64,000 nucleotides of DNA from Palleronia sediminis (GCF_004358695.1 NZ_SNAA01000007.1:1-64000), one strand, 5' to 3'. Counted from the first letter of the stretch, positions 16,529 to 27,792 are shown. Made by a program: numbers and translations. Notes: generated by a model from the sequence alone, not told the origin.

Positions 16529-16951
16529 GTGGGACCGGAATTCGATATCCTGATCGTCGAGGACAACGTGCTGATCGGCGAGGATCTGCGCGAGATGTGC
16601 AAATCGCTTGGCGGGCGGCATGTCCAGTGCGAGCGTAGCCCGGCCGGGGCCGAAAGCGCCTTTCGCGCGATGCGCCCGCGCGCCGCGCTGATCGACATCA
16701 ACCTGCGCGCCGAAACCGACGGGATCGAACTGGCCGAGAGTTTCCGCCGCGCCGACCCCGACTGTCACATCTTTTTCGTCAGCGGCATGTTCGAGCGGTT
16801 CGAGCAGGCGCGCGCGCGGGTTCCGGGCGCGACGCTGCTGGTCAAGCCGGTGGTCGATTGCGACCTGCACGCGGCGTTTTCCTCGGCATTGGGGCGCGGC
16901 ATCCGGCCGCTGCGCCGCGACAGCGCGCGGGTCGACCCGGCTCAGGCCTGA
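16529..16951 (+). CDS. Single-domain response regulator
   Basis: This 140-residue receiver domain has acidic-pocket residues in ILIVEDNVLIGEDL, the phosphoacceptor aspartate in ALIDINLRAE, and the conserved lysine in LLVKPVVD. There is no output domain, only a short basic tail. The GTG start follows CTGGGGGACGCC; no ATG lies in the correct region. It is convergent with, and overlaps by 10 bases, a second receiver gene that belongs with a large sensor kinase, so it probably takes part in that phosphorelay. It may act as a phosphate sink or a protein-interaction regulator. Confidence 0.88.
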   Translation: MGPEFDILIVEDNVLIGEDLREMCKSLGGRHVQCERSPAGAESAFRAMRPRAALIDINLRAETDGIELAESFRRADPDCHIFFVSGMFERFEQARARVPGATLLVKPVVDCDLHAAFSSALGRGIRPLRRDSARVDPAQA

Positions 16952-17334
16952 TCCAGCCGCGCGACCATCTCGGACAGCTTGGCGCGCAGCTCGGCGGTAT
17001 CTACGGGCTTGCGCAATATGCCGTTCTCGCATTCGAATCTCGGCTCGGCCCGGCTGCCCGAGGAATAGCCGGTGAGAAAGACATAGGGCACCCCGACCTC
17101 GTCCAGATGGCGCGCGACCGGCGCACTGGTCGTGCCGCGCCCGAGATTCACGTCGAGAATGGCCAGGTCGGGGCCAAAGCTGCGCGCGGCCTCGACCGCC
17201 TGTTCGGGCGTGCGGTGCGGCCCTTCGACGGTATGGCCCCATTCCTCGAGGATCATGGCGAGGTCCATGCCGATCAGCAACTCGTCCTCGACCAGCAGGA
17301 TACGCACCCGCCGCCCGTTACCGTCATCGGGCAT
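16942..17334 (-). CDS. Single-domain response regulator paired with the CheB-CheR-HWE kinase
   Basis: The 130-residue receiver domain has the acidic pocket in ILLVEDELLIGMDL, the phosphoacceptor in AILDVNLGRG, the T/S position in VFLTGYSSG and the lysine in ILRKPVDTA. There is no DNA-binding output. Its ATG (preceded by GAGAGGGAGAGGGCG) lies 11 bases inside the end of the kinase gene, so the two are translationally coupled and it is the likely cognate target. Many HWE kinases in this group phosphorylate such single-domain receivers. An earlier in-frame start would add 21 poor residues inside the kinase gene and is rejected. Confidence 0.88.
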   Translation of the reverse strand: MPDDGNGRRVRILLVEDELLIGMDLAMILEEWGHTVEGPHRTPEQAVEAARSFGPDLAILDVNLGRGTTSAPVARHLDEVGVPYVFLTGYSSGSRAEPRFECENGILRKPVDTAELRAKLSEMVARLDQA

Positions 17335-20300
17335 CGCCCTCTCCCTCTCCTGTGTCGATGACCCGGTCGACAATGCAAATGAGCCCGTTTTCCGCATAAT
17401 CCACCGTCACCTCGGCGTCGAGTTCGCGTTCGAGCAGCCGCCCGATCAGGAACGAACCGAACCCCTCGCGGGCGGGCGCGGCGACCGGCGGGCCGCCGGT
17501 CTCGCGCCATTCGAGCCGGGCGAACCCGCGCGCCGCAGGCTCGACCGCGACACGGACCTGTCCTTCGGGCGTCGAGAAGGCCCCGTATTTCGCCGCGTTG
17601 GTGGCCAGCTCATGAAAGGCGAGCCCCAGCGACAGCGCCTCGGTCGGGTCGAGCATCACGTCCGGCCCGTCAAAGACGAACCGCGCGTCGCCGTGGTCGG
17701 CATAGGGGGCGATCTCGGCCTCGACCAGTTGGCGCACGGTCTGCCCCTCCCAGTCGCGGGCCGACAGCGCGTCGTGGCAGCGTGAAATCGCGGCGATCCG
17801 GCTGCGCATGTTCTCGGCCATTTCCTCGGCCGTGTCCGACATGCGCGCGGTGAACCGCACGACCGCCTGCACCGTGGCGAGCACGTTCTTGACGCGGTGC
17901 TCCAGCTCGGACAGCAGCACGTCCTTGCGTTCCTCGGCGCGCAGGCGCTGCGTGATATCGACGCCCGACGGCACGATCTCGGCCACGCGCCCCGCGGCGT
18001 CGCGGATCGGGACGAGCTGGAAGTCGATGACGATATGCAGGTCGTCCGCCATCCGCACCTCGGCGTCATAGCGGATTTCCTCGCCGGCGGCGGCGCGGGC
18101 GACCGCGGCCTCGAGCCGTTCGCGGCTCTCGTCGCTCCAGCTCCACCAGTAGCAGTTCCAGAACTTGCGCCCGATGACATCCTCGCGCGTCAGGCCGCCC
18201 CGCTCCAGCGCGGTCGCGTTGACCTCGGTCAGGGTGCCGTCGGGGTCGAGCATCCCGACAAAGGCGCGCAAGCTGTCCTGCAACCTTTGCAGCCGCTCCC
18301 GGCTGTCGCGTTCGCGCTCCTGCGCCAAGGCCTCGGCGGTGATATCCTTGGCAAAGGTGATGACCCCCAATGTGGTCCCGTCGCGGTCGACCCACGGCTC
18401 GACCACGCATTGAAACACCCGGCGGCCGGTATCGCCGGGAAAGCGGCAAAGCAGCCCGTCGGTCTGGAACGCCTCGCTCGGCCGGCCGGTCGCAAAGACC
18501 TCGCGCATGGCTGCGAACAGGTCGCTGTCGGCCGCGTCGGGCACCGCGTCGAGCGCCGGACGCCCCAAAAGGTCGGCCCCGCCCAGATCGTCGAGCATCA
18601 TCGGGTTGGCATAGACCGTCACCAAATCCGCGCCCTCGTGCATCGCGATGCCCACCGGCGCCTGGTCGAAGATGCGCCGCATACGCGCCTCGTTCTCGGC
18701 GATCTCGCGCTCCATCTCGCGCTGGCGGGTGATCTCGTGGACGCAACAGCCCAGCGCGAAAACCTCGCCCTCGTCGATCACGGGGTAATAGTCGATCGTG
18801 AACTCGCGCAGCCGCTCCGGGTCGGCGGGCGTCCGGGTCGACACCACGTGGCCCAGCGACGGCTCGCGGGTCGCGATCACGCGACGCTGGATATCGGCGA
18901 TGCGGGCATGGGTCTCGGGGATCAGGTCGGCCTGCGCCGCGCCGATATGATCGGCCACGGGAAACCCGTTGATCGCCGCGAGCGCCTCGTTGATGCGCAG
19001 CCAGCGCAGATCGGGGGTCATCAGGCTCAACCCCACCGGCGCCTTGTCATACAGGCTTTCCAACTCGGCATAGCGTTCGCGCAAGAGCCGCGTGTTGTCC
19101 TGCGCCTCGCGCTCGGCGCGGATACGATCCGTCAGGTCGATGAACAGCACCACCACCCCGTCGAGCCGGTCGTCGACCGTGCGATAGGGGCGAAGCTGCG
19201 CCATGAAGGTCCGATCCTCGGCCTCGATGCGAACCTCGCGCTCGACCGGTTGCAGGGTCCGGCGCACCTCGGCGGCATCCTCGCGCAGTTGCGGGTAATC
19301 GACCGTGCTTGCCAGGTCGTGGATCGAGCGGCCGATATCGCGATGCTGCACGCCGTAAAGCCGCGTCACCTCGGGGGTGAACAGCCGCAGGCAATCGTTC
19401 TGGTCGATGAAAAGCGTCGCGATCCGCGTGCTTTCGAGCAGGTTCTTGAGGTTGGAATTGGCCTCGACCAGCCGGCGGTTTTTCTCGCTCAGCTCGGCAT
19501 TGATCGTCTCGAGTTCCTCGTTGATCGACTGAAGCTCCTCGCGGCTCGTCTCGATCTCCTCGTTCGAGCTCTGCAGCTCCTCGTTCATCGACAGCAGCTC
19601 TTCGTTGGTCGAGCGCAGCTTCTGCTCGGCCCCCTCGTAGTCGCGTTGCAGCGTCGTCAGCCGCCGCCGTGCCAGCGCCAGTTCGCGCCCCTGGTCGGCA
19701 TCCGCCCCGGCGGCCTCGGTATCGGGGCCCGGCATGTCGCGCAGACGCACCTCGTTCAGCGCGACCAGCACCCGGTCGCTGTCGTCGGGAAAGGGCGTGC
19801 CGATCACGTCAAACAGCCCCGCGCCCACGGTCACGTCGCGGATCTCGGCATCGGCGCCGGTCTCGCGACACTCGCGGATCGCCGATTGCACCGGCAACCG
19901 CAGCTCGCGCGACAGCAGGTCCTCGATCCCGATGCCGACCGCGCCGCCCGAGGGCCGGACGAAAGCCGTCATCGCCTCGGACAGATAGATCATGTCGTCA
20001 TTGCGGTTCACCACCGCAAAGGGCGCAGCGGCACGGCGCAGGAAAAGCCGTTCGGCCTGGTCCTCGAGATCGACCTCGCCACGGATCATGGGCGTTTCCT
20101 TCTTCCGGGTGGCGGCGGGCGGCCGCACGGGATGGCGCGACAGATCGGCGATAGCCGAAAAACCGGGCCGGATCGTGTCGTCGCGCCGATATATCCGATG
20201 GGCCTGGGACACGGTATGAAAGAACGTATCGCTCCGCCCGAGGGTTTCGGACGGCCCGAGCCACAGGTAGCCGCCCGCCCCCAGCCCGTAGTGAAACTTT

Positions 20301-21583
20301 TGCAAGAGCGCGTGCTGGCTGTCGGCGGTGAGATAGATCATCACGTTGCGGCAGGAAATCAGGTCGAGCCGCGAAAAGGGCGGATCGCCCAGCAGATCGT
20401 GCGGCGCAAAGACGCACATTTCTCGCAGCTCGGGCGAGACCTTCCAGCCGCCCCCCGCCGCGGCGATGCAGCCTGCCCGCAGATCGGGCGGAACATGGGC
20501 AAGGGCGTCCTCGGCGAACCGGCCCGCCCGCGCCCGCTCCAAGGCGGCGCGGTCTATATCGGTGCCGAAGATCTTCCACGGACGGCGATCCCCGGTGCTG
20601 CGCCGCAGATCGGCGACCTGCATCGCGATGGAATAGACCTCCTCCCCGGTCGAGCATCCGGGCACCCACACGCGGAACCCGTCCTGCCCGCGGCCGAGCA
20701 ACGGCGCCAGCGCCGCGTCGCGCAGCGCCGCAAAGCTCGGGGGATCGCGAAAGAACCGGGTCACGCCGATCAGGAACTCCTGCCCCAGCCGCGTCCGTTC
20801 GGCGGGGCTTGCCGCCAGCGCGGCGAGGTAGGCGTCGACCAATGGCGCCCGCAGGACCGCCATGCGCCGCAGGACTCGCCGAACCAGCGTGCCGGGCTTG
20901 TAGCCCGCGAAGGAGGGCCCGTCCCCGGCGGCGAGCCGGTCGAGGATCTCGGGCAGGCGCGTCTCGATCTCGCGGGCGGGGGTGTCGGGCGCGGTCGTGC
21001 CGCCCGGCGCCCGGCGGTGGCGCAGCATCCACAGGATGCGCCCCGGCATCTCGGCCGCGCGCGACACCTCGTCGACGAGCCCAGTGGCCGCAGCGCTTTC
21101 CGGCATCGCGGGAAAACGCGCGTCGCCGCTGCCCTGCACCAGCGCCATGCCGCCCCGCGCCTTGACGGCCCGCACCCCGGCCGTGCCGTCAGCCCCGGTG
21201 CCCGACAGGATCACCGCGACCGCCCGCGTGCCCTGCGTCGCGGCGAGCGAGTCAAAGAACCGGTCGATTGGCGTGCGCACGCCCCGTTCGGGCGCATGGG
21301 GCAACAGGCGGAACCGCCCCCCGTCGATCTCGACGAAAACGCCCGGCGGCAGGACATGGATCCGGTCGGGCAGGATCGCGCCGCCATCCTCGATGGCGCT
21401 CGCGGGGATGGCCGCCTGGGCGTTCAGCAGATCGCCGAGGATCGCCGGCCCGCCCGGCGCGTGGTGCTGCACGACGACATAGGCGAGCCCGCTTTGCGGC
21501 GGAATAGCCCCGGCAAAGGCCTTGAGCGCCGAAAGTCCCCCGGCCGAGGCGCCGATCCCCACGATGACCGGCAGGCTCATCAT
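17324..21583 (-). CDS. CheB-CheR-PAS-HWE hybrid sensor histidine kinase
   Basis: The 1419-residue protein has these domains in order. A CheB methylesterase domain (about 1-190) has GIGASAGG with S13 and VVQHH with H40. A CheR methyltransferase domain (about 205-480) has GVTRFFRDPP and VPGCSTGEEVYSIAM for SAM. A coiled coil (about 640-760) is rich in NEEL/EELQS heptads. Several PAS/PAC repeats (about 765-1195) follow. The HWE/HisKA_2 kinase (about 1205-1419) has H in LSELEHRVKNVL, an N-box HELATNAAKYG and LEWRETGGP. No membrane segment is seen, so it is cytosolic. The receiver gene overlaps its 3' end. Function is inferred to be stimulus sensing through PAS domains. No MCP or other che genes are nearby, so the roles of CheB/CheR in chemotaxis are doubtful. 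Confidence 0.92.
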   Translation of the reverse strand: MMSLPVIVGIGASAGGLSALKAFAGAIPPQSGLAYVVVQHHAPGGPAILGDLLNAQAAIPASAIEDGGAILPDRIHVLPPGVFVEIDGGRFRLLPHAPERGVRTPIDRFFDSLAATQGTRAVAVILSGTGADGTAGVRAVKARGGMALVQGSGDARFPAMPESAAATGLVDEVSRAAEMPGRILWMLRHRRAPGGTTAPDTPAREIETRLPEILDRLAAGDGPSFAGYKPGTLVRRVLRRMAVLRAPLVDAYLAALAASPAERTRLGQEFLIGVTRFFRDPPSFAALRDAALAPLLGRGQDGFRVWVPGCSTGEEVYSIAMQVADLRRSTGDRRPWKIFGTDIDRAALERARAGRFAEDALAHVPPDLRAGCIAAAGGGWKVSPELREMCVFAPHDLLGDPPFSRLDLISCRNVMIYLTADSQHALLQKFHYGLGAGGYLWLGPSETLGRSDTFFHTVSQAHRIYRRDDTIRPGFSAIADLSRHPVRPPAATRKKETPMIRGEVDLEDQAERLFLRRAAAPFAVVNRNDDMIYLSEAMTAFVRPSGGAVGIGIEDLLSRELRLPVQSAIRECRETGADAEIRDVTVGAGLFDVIGTPFPDDSDRVLVALNEVRLRDMPGPDTEAAGADADQGRELALARRRLTTLQRDYEGAEQKLRSTNEELLSMNEELQSSNEEIETSREELQSINEELETINAELSEKNRRLVEANSNLKNLLESTRIATLFIDQNDCLRLFTPEVTRLYGVQHRDIGRSIHDLASTVDYPQLREDAAEVRRTLQPVEREVRIEAEDRTFMAQLRPYRTVDDRLDGVVVLFIDLTDRIRAEREAQDNTRLLRERYAELESLYDKAPVGLSLMTPDLRWLRINEALAAINGFPVADHIGAAQADLIPETHARIADIQRRVIATREPSLGHVVSTRTPADPERLREFTIDYYPVIDEGEVFALGCCVHEITRQREMEREIAENEARMRRIFDQAPVGIAMHEGADLVTVYANPMMLDDLGGADLLGRPALDAVPDAADSDLFAAMREVFATGRPSEAFQTDGLLCRFPGDTGRRVFQCVVEPWVDRDGTTLGVITFAKDITAEALAQERERDSRERLQRLQDSLRAFVGMLDPDGTLTEVNATALERGGLTREDVIGRKFWNCYWWSWSDESRERLEAAVARAAAGEEIRYDAEVRMADDLHIVIDFQLVPIRDAAGRVAEIVPSGVDITQRLRAEERKDVLLSELEHRVKNVLATVQAVVRFTARMSDTAEEMAENMRSRIAAISRCHDALSARDWEGQTVRQLVEAEIAPYADHGDARFVFDGPDVMLDPTEALSLGLAFHELATNAAKYGAFSTPEGQVRVAVEPAARGFARLEWRETGGPPVAAPAREGFGSFLIGRLLERELDAEVTVDYAENGLICIVDRVIDTGEGEGDAR

Positions 21584-21686
21584 GTTCCCCGCCCGATGCG
21601 CGGCATCGCGCCCCCGGCAACGGGGCGCGGGCCGGTGCGGATCGCCCGTCCGCCTGCGGCGACCCGTCGCGGCCCCGGCGCGCGGA

Positions 21687-21998
21687 TCAGTGGGTCCACG
21701 ACCCGCGGCGGCCGGTCGCGAAGTTCTCGCCATAGCCGCCGGGGCGCACATTGGCGCGGCGCGTCTTGGGCTGGGTCACGATGGCGTCGATGCCGCGCGA
21801 CCTCGCGTAGTCCAGCGCCTGCTCGCGCGTGTCGAAGGTCAGCCGGACCTGTGCCTGCGTGTCGCGCGAACTGGTCCAGCCCATGAGCGGATCGACCTCG
21901 CGCGCGGTCTCGGGCACGAACTCGAGCACCCATTCCTGCGTTTTCGCGGTGCCCGAGGACATGGCGGTGCGTGCGGGGCGGTAAATGCGGGCGGTCAT
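21687..21998 (-). CDS. NADH dehydrogenase complex I accessory subunit, NDUFS4 type
   Basis: The 103-residue ETC_C1_NDUFS4 domain protein starts [21 protein letters not shown]. Core features are [20 protein letters not shown] and the C-terminal [16 protein letters not shown]. In mitochondria this subunit stabilises the N-module of complex I; alphaproteobacteria with the same subunit use it similarly. GAGAGG lies upstream of the chosen ATG; 60 extra codons to an earlier in-frame ATG have no support. It is divergent from uvrB and stands alone, away from any nuo operon in this window. Confidence 0.9.
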   Translation of the reverse strand: MTARIYRPARTAMSSGTAKTQEWVLEFVPETAREVDPLMGWTSSRDTQAQVRLTFDTREQALDYARSRGIDAIVTQPKTRRANVRPGGYGENFATGRRGSWTH

Positions 21999-22043
21999 CG
22001 CGGTCGGCCTCTCGGTGGCGTCATATGTTGCGCTTATGGGAAA

Positions 22044-22078
22044 GGAGGGAACGGCGTGCAAGCCTTGCCGTTCCCTCC
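22044..22078. repeat. Perfect 12-bp inverted repeat in the NDUFS4-uvrB intergenic region
   Basis: GGAGGGAACGGC (22044-22055) is repeated inverted as GCCGTTCCCTCC (22067-22078) with an 11-base loop. The left arm contains a Shine-Dalgarno-like GGAGGG. A GTG-started 33-codon frame begins right after that arm, but it is too short and untypical to call a gene. The 330-base gap (21999-22328) holds no other clear element; no alphaproteobacterial SOS box (GTTC-N7-GTTC) was seen ahead of uvrB. The repeat may be a terminator-like or regulatory hairpin for leftward transcription. Confidence 0.5.
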
Positions 22079-22328
22079 GGGCGCAACCCGACCGGCCGTA
22101 GCGTTTGGGGAAAGCCGGCCGGGCCACTGGGGTCGTCGCTTGCCCGACCGTTAAGCCGGCTCGACCGCCCCCGCGCAAGCGCGGCGGGCGGCCCGCGGGG
22201 CGCCCTCATCGCGAGCGGCCGCTTCCCGCCGACGGGCCGGGCGGGGACCGGCAACACCCCGCCGAGAGCGTGGCTTGAATGTCGCCCCCGGCGGACCGAT
22301 CTTTGCACCGTCCCCCGAAGGAAAGCCG

Positions 22329-24527
<2,199 letters not shown>

Positions 24528-24533
24528 AACATT

Positions 24534-24557
24534 GCCGCGGGGGCCTCTCCCCGCGGC
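24534..24557 (+). terminator. Terminator-like hairpin after uvrB
   Basis: A perfect nine-base-pair GC stem (GCCGCGGGG at 24534-24542, CCCCGCGGC at 24549-24557) with a six-base loop lies seven bases past the uvrB stop. It lacks a clear T-run, so it may be an inefficient or Rho-assisted terminator. Confidence 0.45.
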
Positions 24558-24717
24558 GGCCGGGGGTATCACAGTCATATCGCCATCCCTCCCTCCGGTC
24601 GTGGCCGTTTGTTCCCGTTATGCCCCACGTCTAGCCGTCCGAATCTTAAGGCCGGGTAAACGCGCGATCCGATGGCCGTTCACCCGGTCTTAACCTGCCC
24701 TCCGCCATGGTGAGGGC

Positions 24718-25377
24718 ATGTTCAGATTCGTTCTCGCGCTCATTCTCCTGCCGGCGGTCCTTCATGCCGGCGCCTGGCCCCGCGGCGAGGGGTCCGGCTT
24801 CATCTCGGTCTCGCAAGGGTTCACCTTTGCCGATGACGATCGGTCCCGTATCGGGCCAATGGCGGCCTATGCCGAGTTCGGGCTGACCCCGCGCCTGACT
24901 TTCGGCACCAAGCTCGATCATTTCGACCGCGCGGGCGAGGCATTCGTGTTCCTGCGTCGCCATCTTTCGCGCCCCGATGCCGCCTGGCAGTTGGCGCTCC
25001 AGCTCGATCTGGGCCAGACCGAGACCGATATCGACATGGCGGTCTCCGCCTTCGGGGTCGGGGGCCATCTGGGGCGGGGCCTGACCACCCCTTGGGGCCC
25101 CGGCTGGATCGAGGCCGAGATACGGCGCAATTCCCGTATCGACGGCGGCTTTGCCCGTACCAATCTCGATCTCACCGTGGGCATCACCCCGCGTGAGCAC
25201 ACGCATGTGATCGTGCAGGGGCGCTTGTACAGCGACGGCACCGATGAGTCGTTCGAACTGGCCCCGTCCTATGTTCGCCCCTTCATCGGTCCCTCGCAGG
25301 TGCGGATCGGCGTGGCCGGGCAGACCTCGGGCGATGCGCCCCTCCGGCTCGAGCTCGGCAGTTGGCTGGCGTTCTGA
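24718..25377 (+). CDS. Putative secreted/outer-membrane hypothetical protein
   Basis: The 219-residue protein has a clear signal peptide (MFRFVLALILLPAVLHAGA) and then alternating polar/hydrophobic strands ending LELGSWLAF, an aromatic C-terminus often seen in outer-membrane beta-barrels. Sequence such as YAEFGLTPRLTFGTKLDHF and the strand-turn pattern suggest a small barrel. I recognise no named family. The start is fixed by the open frame, since no other in-frame start lies just upstream. A seven-base inverted repeat (24696-24702 / 24712-24718) brackets the initiation region and could fold over it. Confidence 0.65.
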   Translation: MFRFVLALILLPAVLHAGAWPRGEGSGFISVSQGFTFADDDRSRIGPMAAYAEFGLTPRLTFGTKLDHFDRAGEAFVFLRRHLSRPDAAWQLALQLDLGQTETDIDMAVSAFGVGGHLGRGLTTPWGPGWIEAEIRRNSRIDGGFARTNLDLTVGITPREHTHVIVQGRLYSDGTDESFELAPSYVRPFIGPSQVRIGVAGQTSGDAPLRLELGSWLAF

Positions 25378-25405
25378 CGGGCCGGCCGGCGCGCGGCCGG
25401 CCCGT
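25377..25405. terminator. Strong hairpin between convergent genes
   Basis: A 12-base-pair perfect stem, ACGGGCCGGCCG (25377-25388) with CGGCCGGCCCGT (25394-25405), and a five-base loop lie between the hypothetical envelope protein and the convergent beta-helix gene. Neither side has a good T-run, so it may be a bidirectional Rho-assisted terminator or transcript end. Confidence 0.5.
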
Positions 25406-25412
25406 CCTGCCC

Positions 25413-27704
25413 CTAGTAGGGCGTATCGGCGCGCACCGTCATGTTCACCTTGCCGCGGACCTTTTCGGGCCAGTAAAGCTGCACCCGGTCGTTGCCGCCC
25501 CCCTGCATCACGCCGATATGTGGCATGTGATGGGCCGCGTTCCCGCCGCCGTCGAACAGGCGCCCGACCGGCACGACCGATGTCACCGTTTTCGCCCACC
25601 CGTCAAAGGGCAGATAGGCGCTCGGGTCCAGCGTCCAGGTCCGCTCGGCGCTGGGGTGGTTGAACTCGAGCGCGGCGGGGTTGATCGTCTGCCGCTCGAT
25701 CCCGTTGAAGGTGTTGCCGCTGAACTCGACCATGCGCATCCGGGAGTTGTTGAGGCTGGCGCGACTGGTATCAACCTTTTCGATCCGCCCCACGATCGAG
25801 TTGATCGCCCGGAACGCGTTTCCGATGACGCTGAACCCGTGGATGAAATGGCCCGCGCCATAGGGTTTGACCACGATCCACGAAAAATACCGCGCGGCAT
25901 TGATCGAGACGAAACTGTTGCCCGTGACTGTCAGCCCGCCGAACGAGAACTCGTTGTCGAAACCGGGATAGCAGTCATGCTCGTTCGTCCACTCGATCGA
26001 GCAATTGTCGATATAGTTGCCGGTCACGAAAGAGCGGATATTGGGCTGGGTAAAGATCAGCCCCCCGATCCGCGCGCCGCCCTGCACCTCGTCGCCCTGG
26101 AACCAGTGATTCCCGAGGATCAGGTGCCCCTGCCCGTTCAGAACCATGGTCGTGCCGAACCGTTGGAACCGGCTGTCGCGGATCTTGGCGTCGTTGGCGT
26201 TCACGTTCAGCGCGACCGACTGGCGCTGTGTTGCGGGCACCTGCTGCTCGTCCGAGATGAAGTGGCAGCGATCCACCTGCAGATCCTGGCAGCCCCGCCC
26301 GTGCGAGGTGATCCCGCGATGCGACGGCTTGGTCACGAAACTGTCGCGCAGGTGAAAGGTCTCGCCCTCGGGCGCCATGAGGATGCCGCTGGCCCGCCCG
26401 TCGAGCTGGAACTCGACATCGGTGATCGTGAACTTGCTGAGCTTGGTGAACCCGGAAAAATCCAGCGCGTACTTATAGCGGCGAAAGGTATAGCTCTGCG
26501 TCTCGCGCGGGCCGTAAAGCGGCTGCGACAGCTCGACCCAGCGGCCCGCCACGCTTTTCGCGCGGACATAGACCTCGCGCCCGACACCGGCGCCGACGAC
26601 CTGCGCACCGACCGCGATGTTGGCCACGTTGGCCACGCCGGTCAGACGCTCGCGGAACTGGCCCGGCCGATAGGTGGCCTGCGACACGACGCTTTCCACG
26701 GTCCATCCGGCACCGGGCTTGACGTTGAACTGGCCGTTGCGGATCACCCGGCGGATCTCGAACACGTCCGTTCCGGCGGCGCGCGCCATGTCGATCGGCC
26801 CATCCAGGTCGATCCGCCGCCCGCCCAGGTCGAGGCTCTCGTGATCCGAATTGGACAACAGCGCCTGGAACGCCTTTTCGAAGGCGATGACCTCGTCGCC
26901 GAAGGCGTCGATATAGCTCGGCAGGTCGAAATTCTTGCGCAGGACGAACCGCGCATCGCGGGCCTGCACGACCCGCCCCTCGAACCGGATATGCGTGTCG
27001 ATATAGACATCGCCCCCCAGCCTGTAGGTCCCCTTGGGGACGATGATCTCGCGCCCGTCGGCGGCGGCATCAGCGGCATTGAACGCGGCCGTCTCGTCCG
27101 TCACGCCGTCGCCCACCGCGCCGAAATCGCGCACATCCACGATGGGCAGCATGTCCGCGATAAAGACCGAGGTCACATCCTCGATCGTCAGGTCGTCGAT
27201 CCGCACGACACCGCCCGTCGGGCCGGTCAGGTCAAGCCCCAGATATCCATATTCCGCGGCTGGCCCCCAGCTCAGATCGACGCCGCCCCGCCGTCCCGCG
27301 CCCACGATGGCCGAGACCTCGACGATATCGCCGTATTCCTCGATCATCCGGCTTTCGGCCGCCTCGGTCACGCCATCGACATGCACGTCGTTGCCGCGTC
27401 CCGCCCAGCCGGCGATGCGCACCTCTGGCAGGTTGCCCGATATCGCCTTCACCCGCGCGGTCACACGCAAATAACAGCCCGGTATGATCGGCGTTCGCGT
27501 CCTGTAGCGCAGGCGTTGCACGCCCTCGGTCTTCACCAGTTCGAGGCAACCGCCGAAATCCTGGTCCGACGGCACGAAAACCGCGCGGTCGTCGAACTCG
27601 AGATCGGGCGATCCGGCGGTGCCGTCCCCGCTCGACCAGCGGTCGAGCCCGCGTGCGAAACGGCTCGGCATCAGCACCAGCCCGTCCGTGATAACCTTGT
27701 TCAT
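25413..27704 (-). CDS. GH28-related right-handed beta-helix protein
   Basis: The 763-residue protein has an N-terminal domain of about 180 residues (MNKVITDGLVLMPSRFARGL; galactose-binding-like), then a pectate-lyase-superfamily entry motif (DVRDFGAVGDGVTDETAAFN) and coils with many N/D turns (GNYIDNCSIEW, GNSFVSINAARYF, SGNTFNGIERQ). It belongs to the glycosyl hydrolase 28-related / beta-helix family. No signal peptide is seen. Such proteins act as polysaccharide lyases, tailspikes or capsid spikes. Close relatives are widespread in Rhodobacterales, and a link to gene transfer agent head spikes is possible but unproven. The gene is isolated, with no enzyme cluster next to it. Confidence 0.75.
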   Translation of the reverse strand: MNKVITDGLVLMPSRFARGLDRWSSGDGTAGSPDLEFDDRAVFVPSDQDFGGCLELVKTEGVQRLRYRTRTPIIPGCYLRVTARVKAISGNLPEVRIAGWAGRGNDVHVDGVTEAAESRMIEEYGDIVEVSAIVGAGRRGGVDLSWGPAAEYGYLGLDLTGPTGGVVRIDDLTIEDVTSVFIADMLPIVDVRDFGAVGDGVTDETAAFNAADAAADGREIIVPKGTYRLGGDVYIDTHIRFEGRVVQARDARFVLRKNFDLPSYIDAFGDEVIAFEKAFQALLSNSDHESLDLGGRRIDLDGPIDMARAAGTDVFEIRRVIRNGQFNVKPGAGWTVESVVSQATYRPGQFRERLTGVANVANIAVGAQVVGAGVGREVYVRAKSVAGRWVELSQPLYGPRETQSYTFRRYKYALDFSGFTKLSKFTITDVEFQLDGRASGILMAPEGETFHLRDSFVTKPSHRGITSHGRGCQDLQVDRCHFISDEQQVPATQRQSVALNVNANDAKIRDSRFQRFGTTMVLNGQGHLILGNHWFQGDEVQGGARIGGLIFTQPNIRSFVTGNYIDNCSIEWTNEHDCYPGFDNEFSFGGLTVTGNSFVSINAARYFSWIVVKPYGAGHFIHGFSVIGNAFRAINSIVGRIEKVDTSRASLNNSRMRMVEFSGNTFNGIERQTINPAALEFNHPSAERTWTLDPSAYLPFDGWAKTVTSVVPVGRLFDGGGNAAHHMPHIGVMQGGGNDRVQLYWPEKVRGKVNMTVRADTPY

Positions 27705-27792
27705 GGCGTCCCCCGATCGCGTCGCCGGCCCCGATCCGGCCGGTGGAGGAACTCTGCCCCAAACGGGTTAAGACGGCGCTATCCGGCCGCGC

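Noticed and set aside
17897..21886. 1329-codon plus-strand frame
   Set aside because: Fully antisense to the CheB-CheR-HWE kinase, which has clear domains; the plus-strand translation is low-complexity and has no motif.
21999..22328. SOS (LexA) box for uvrB
   Set aside because: No GTTC-N7-GTTC pattern was found; the only strong element is the inverted repeat.
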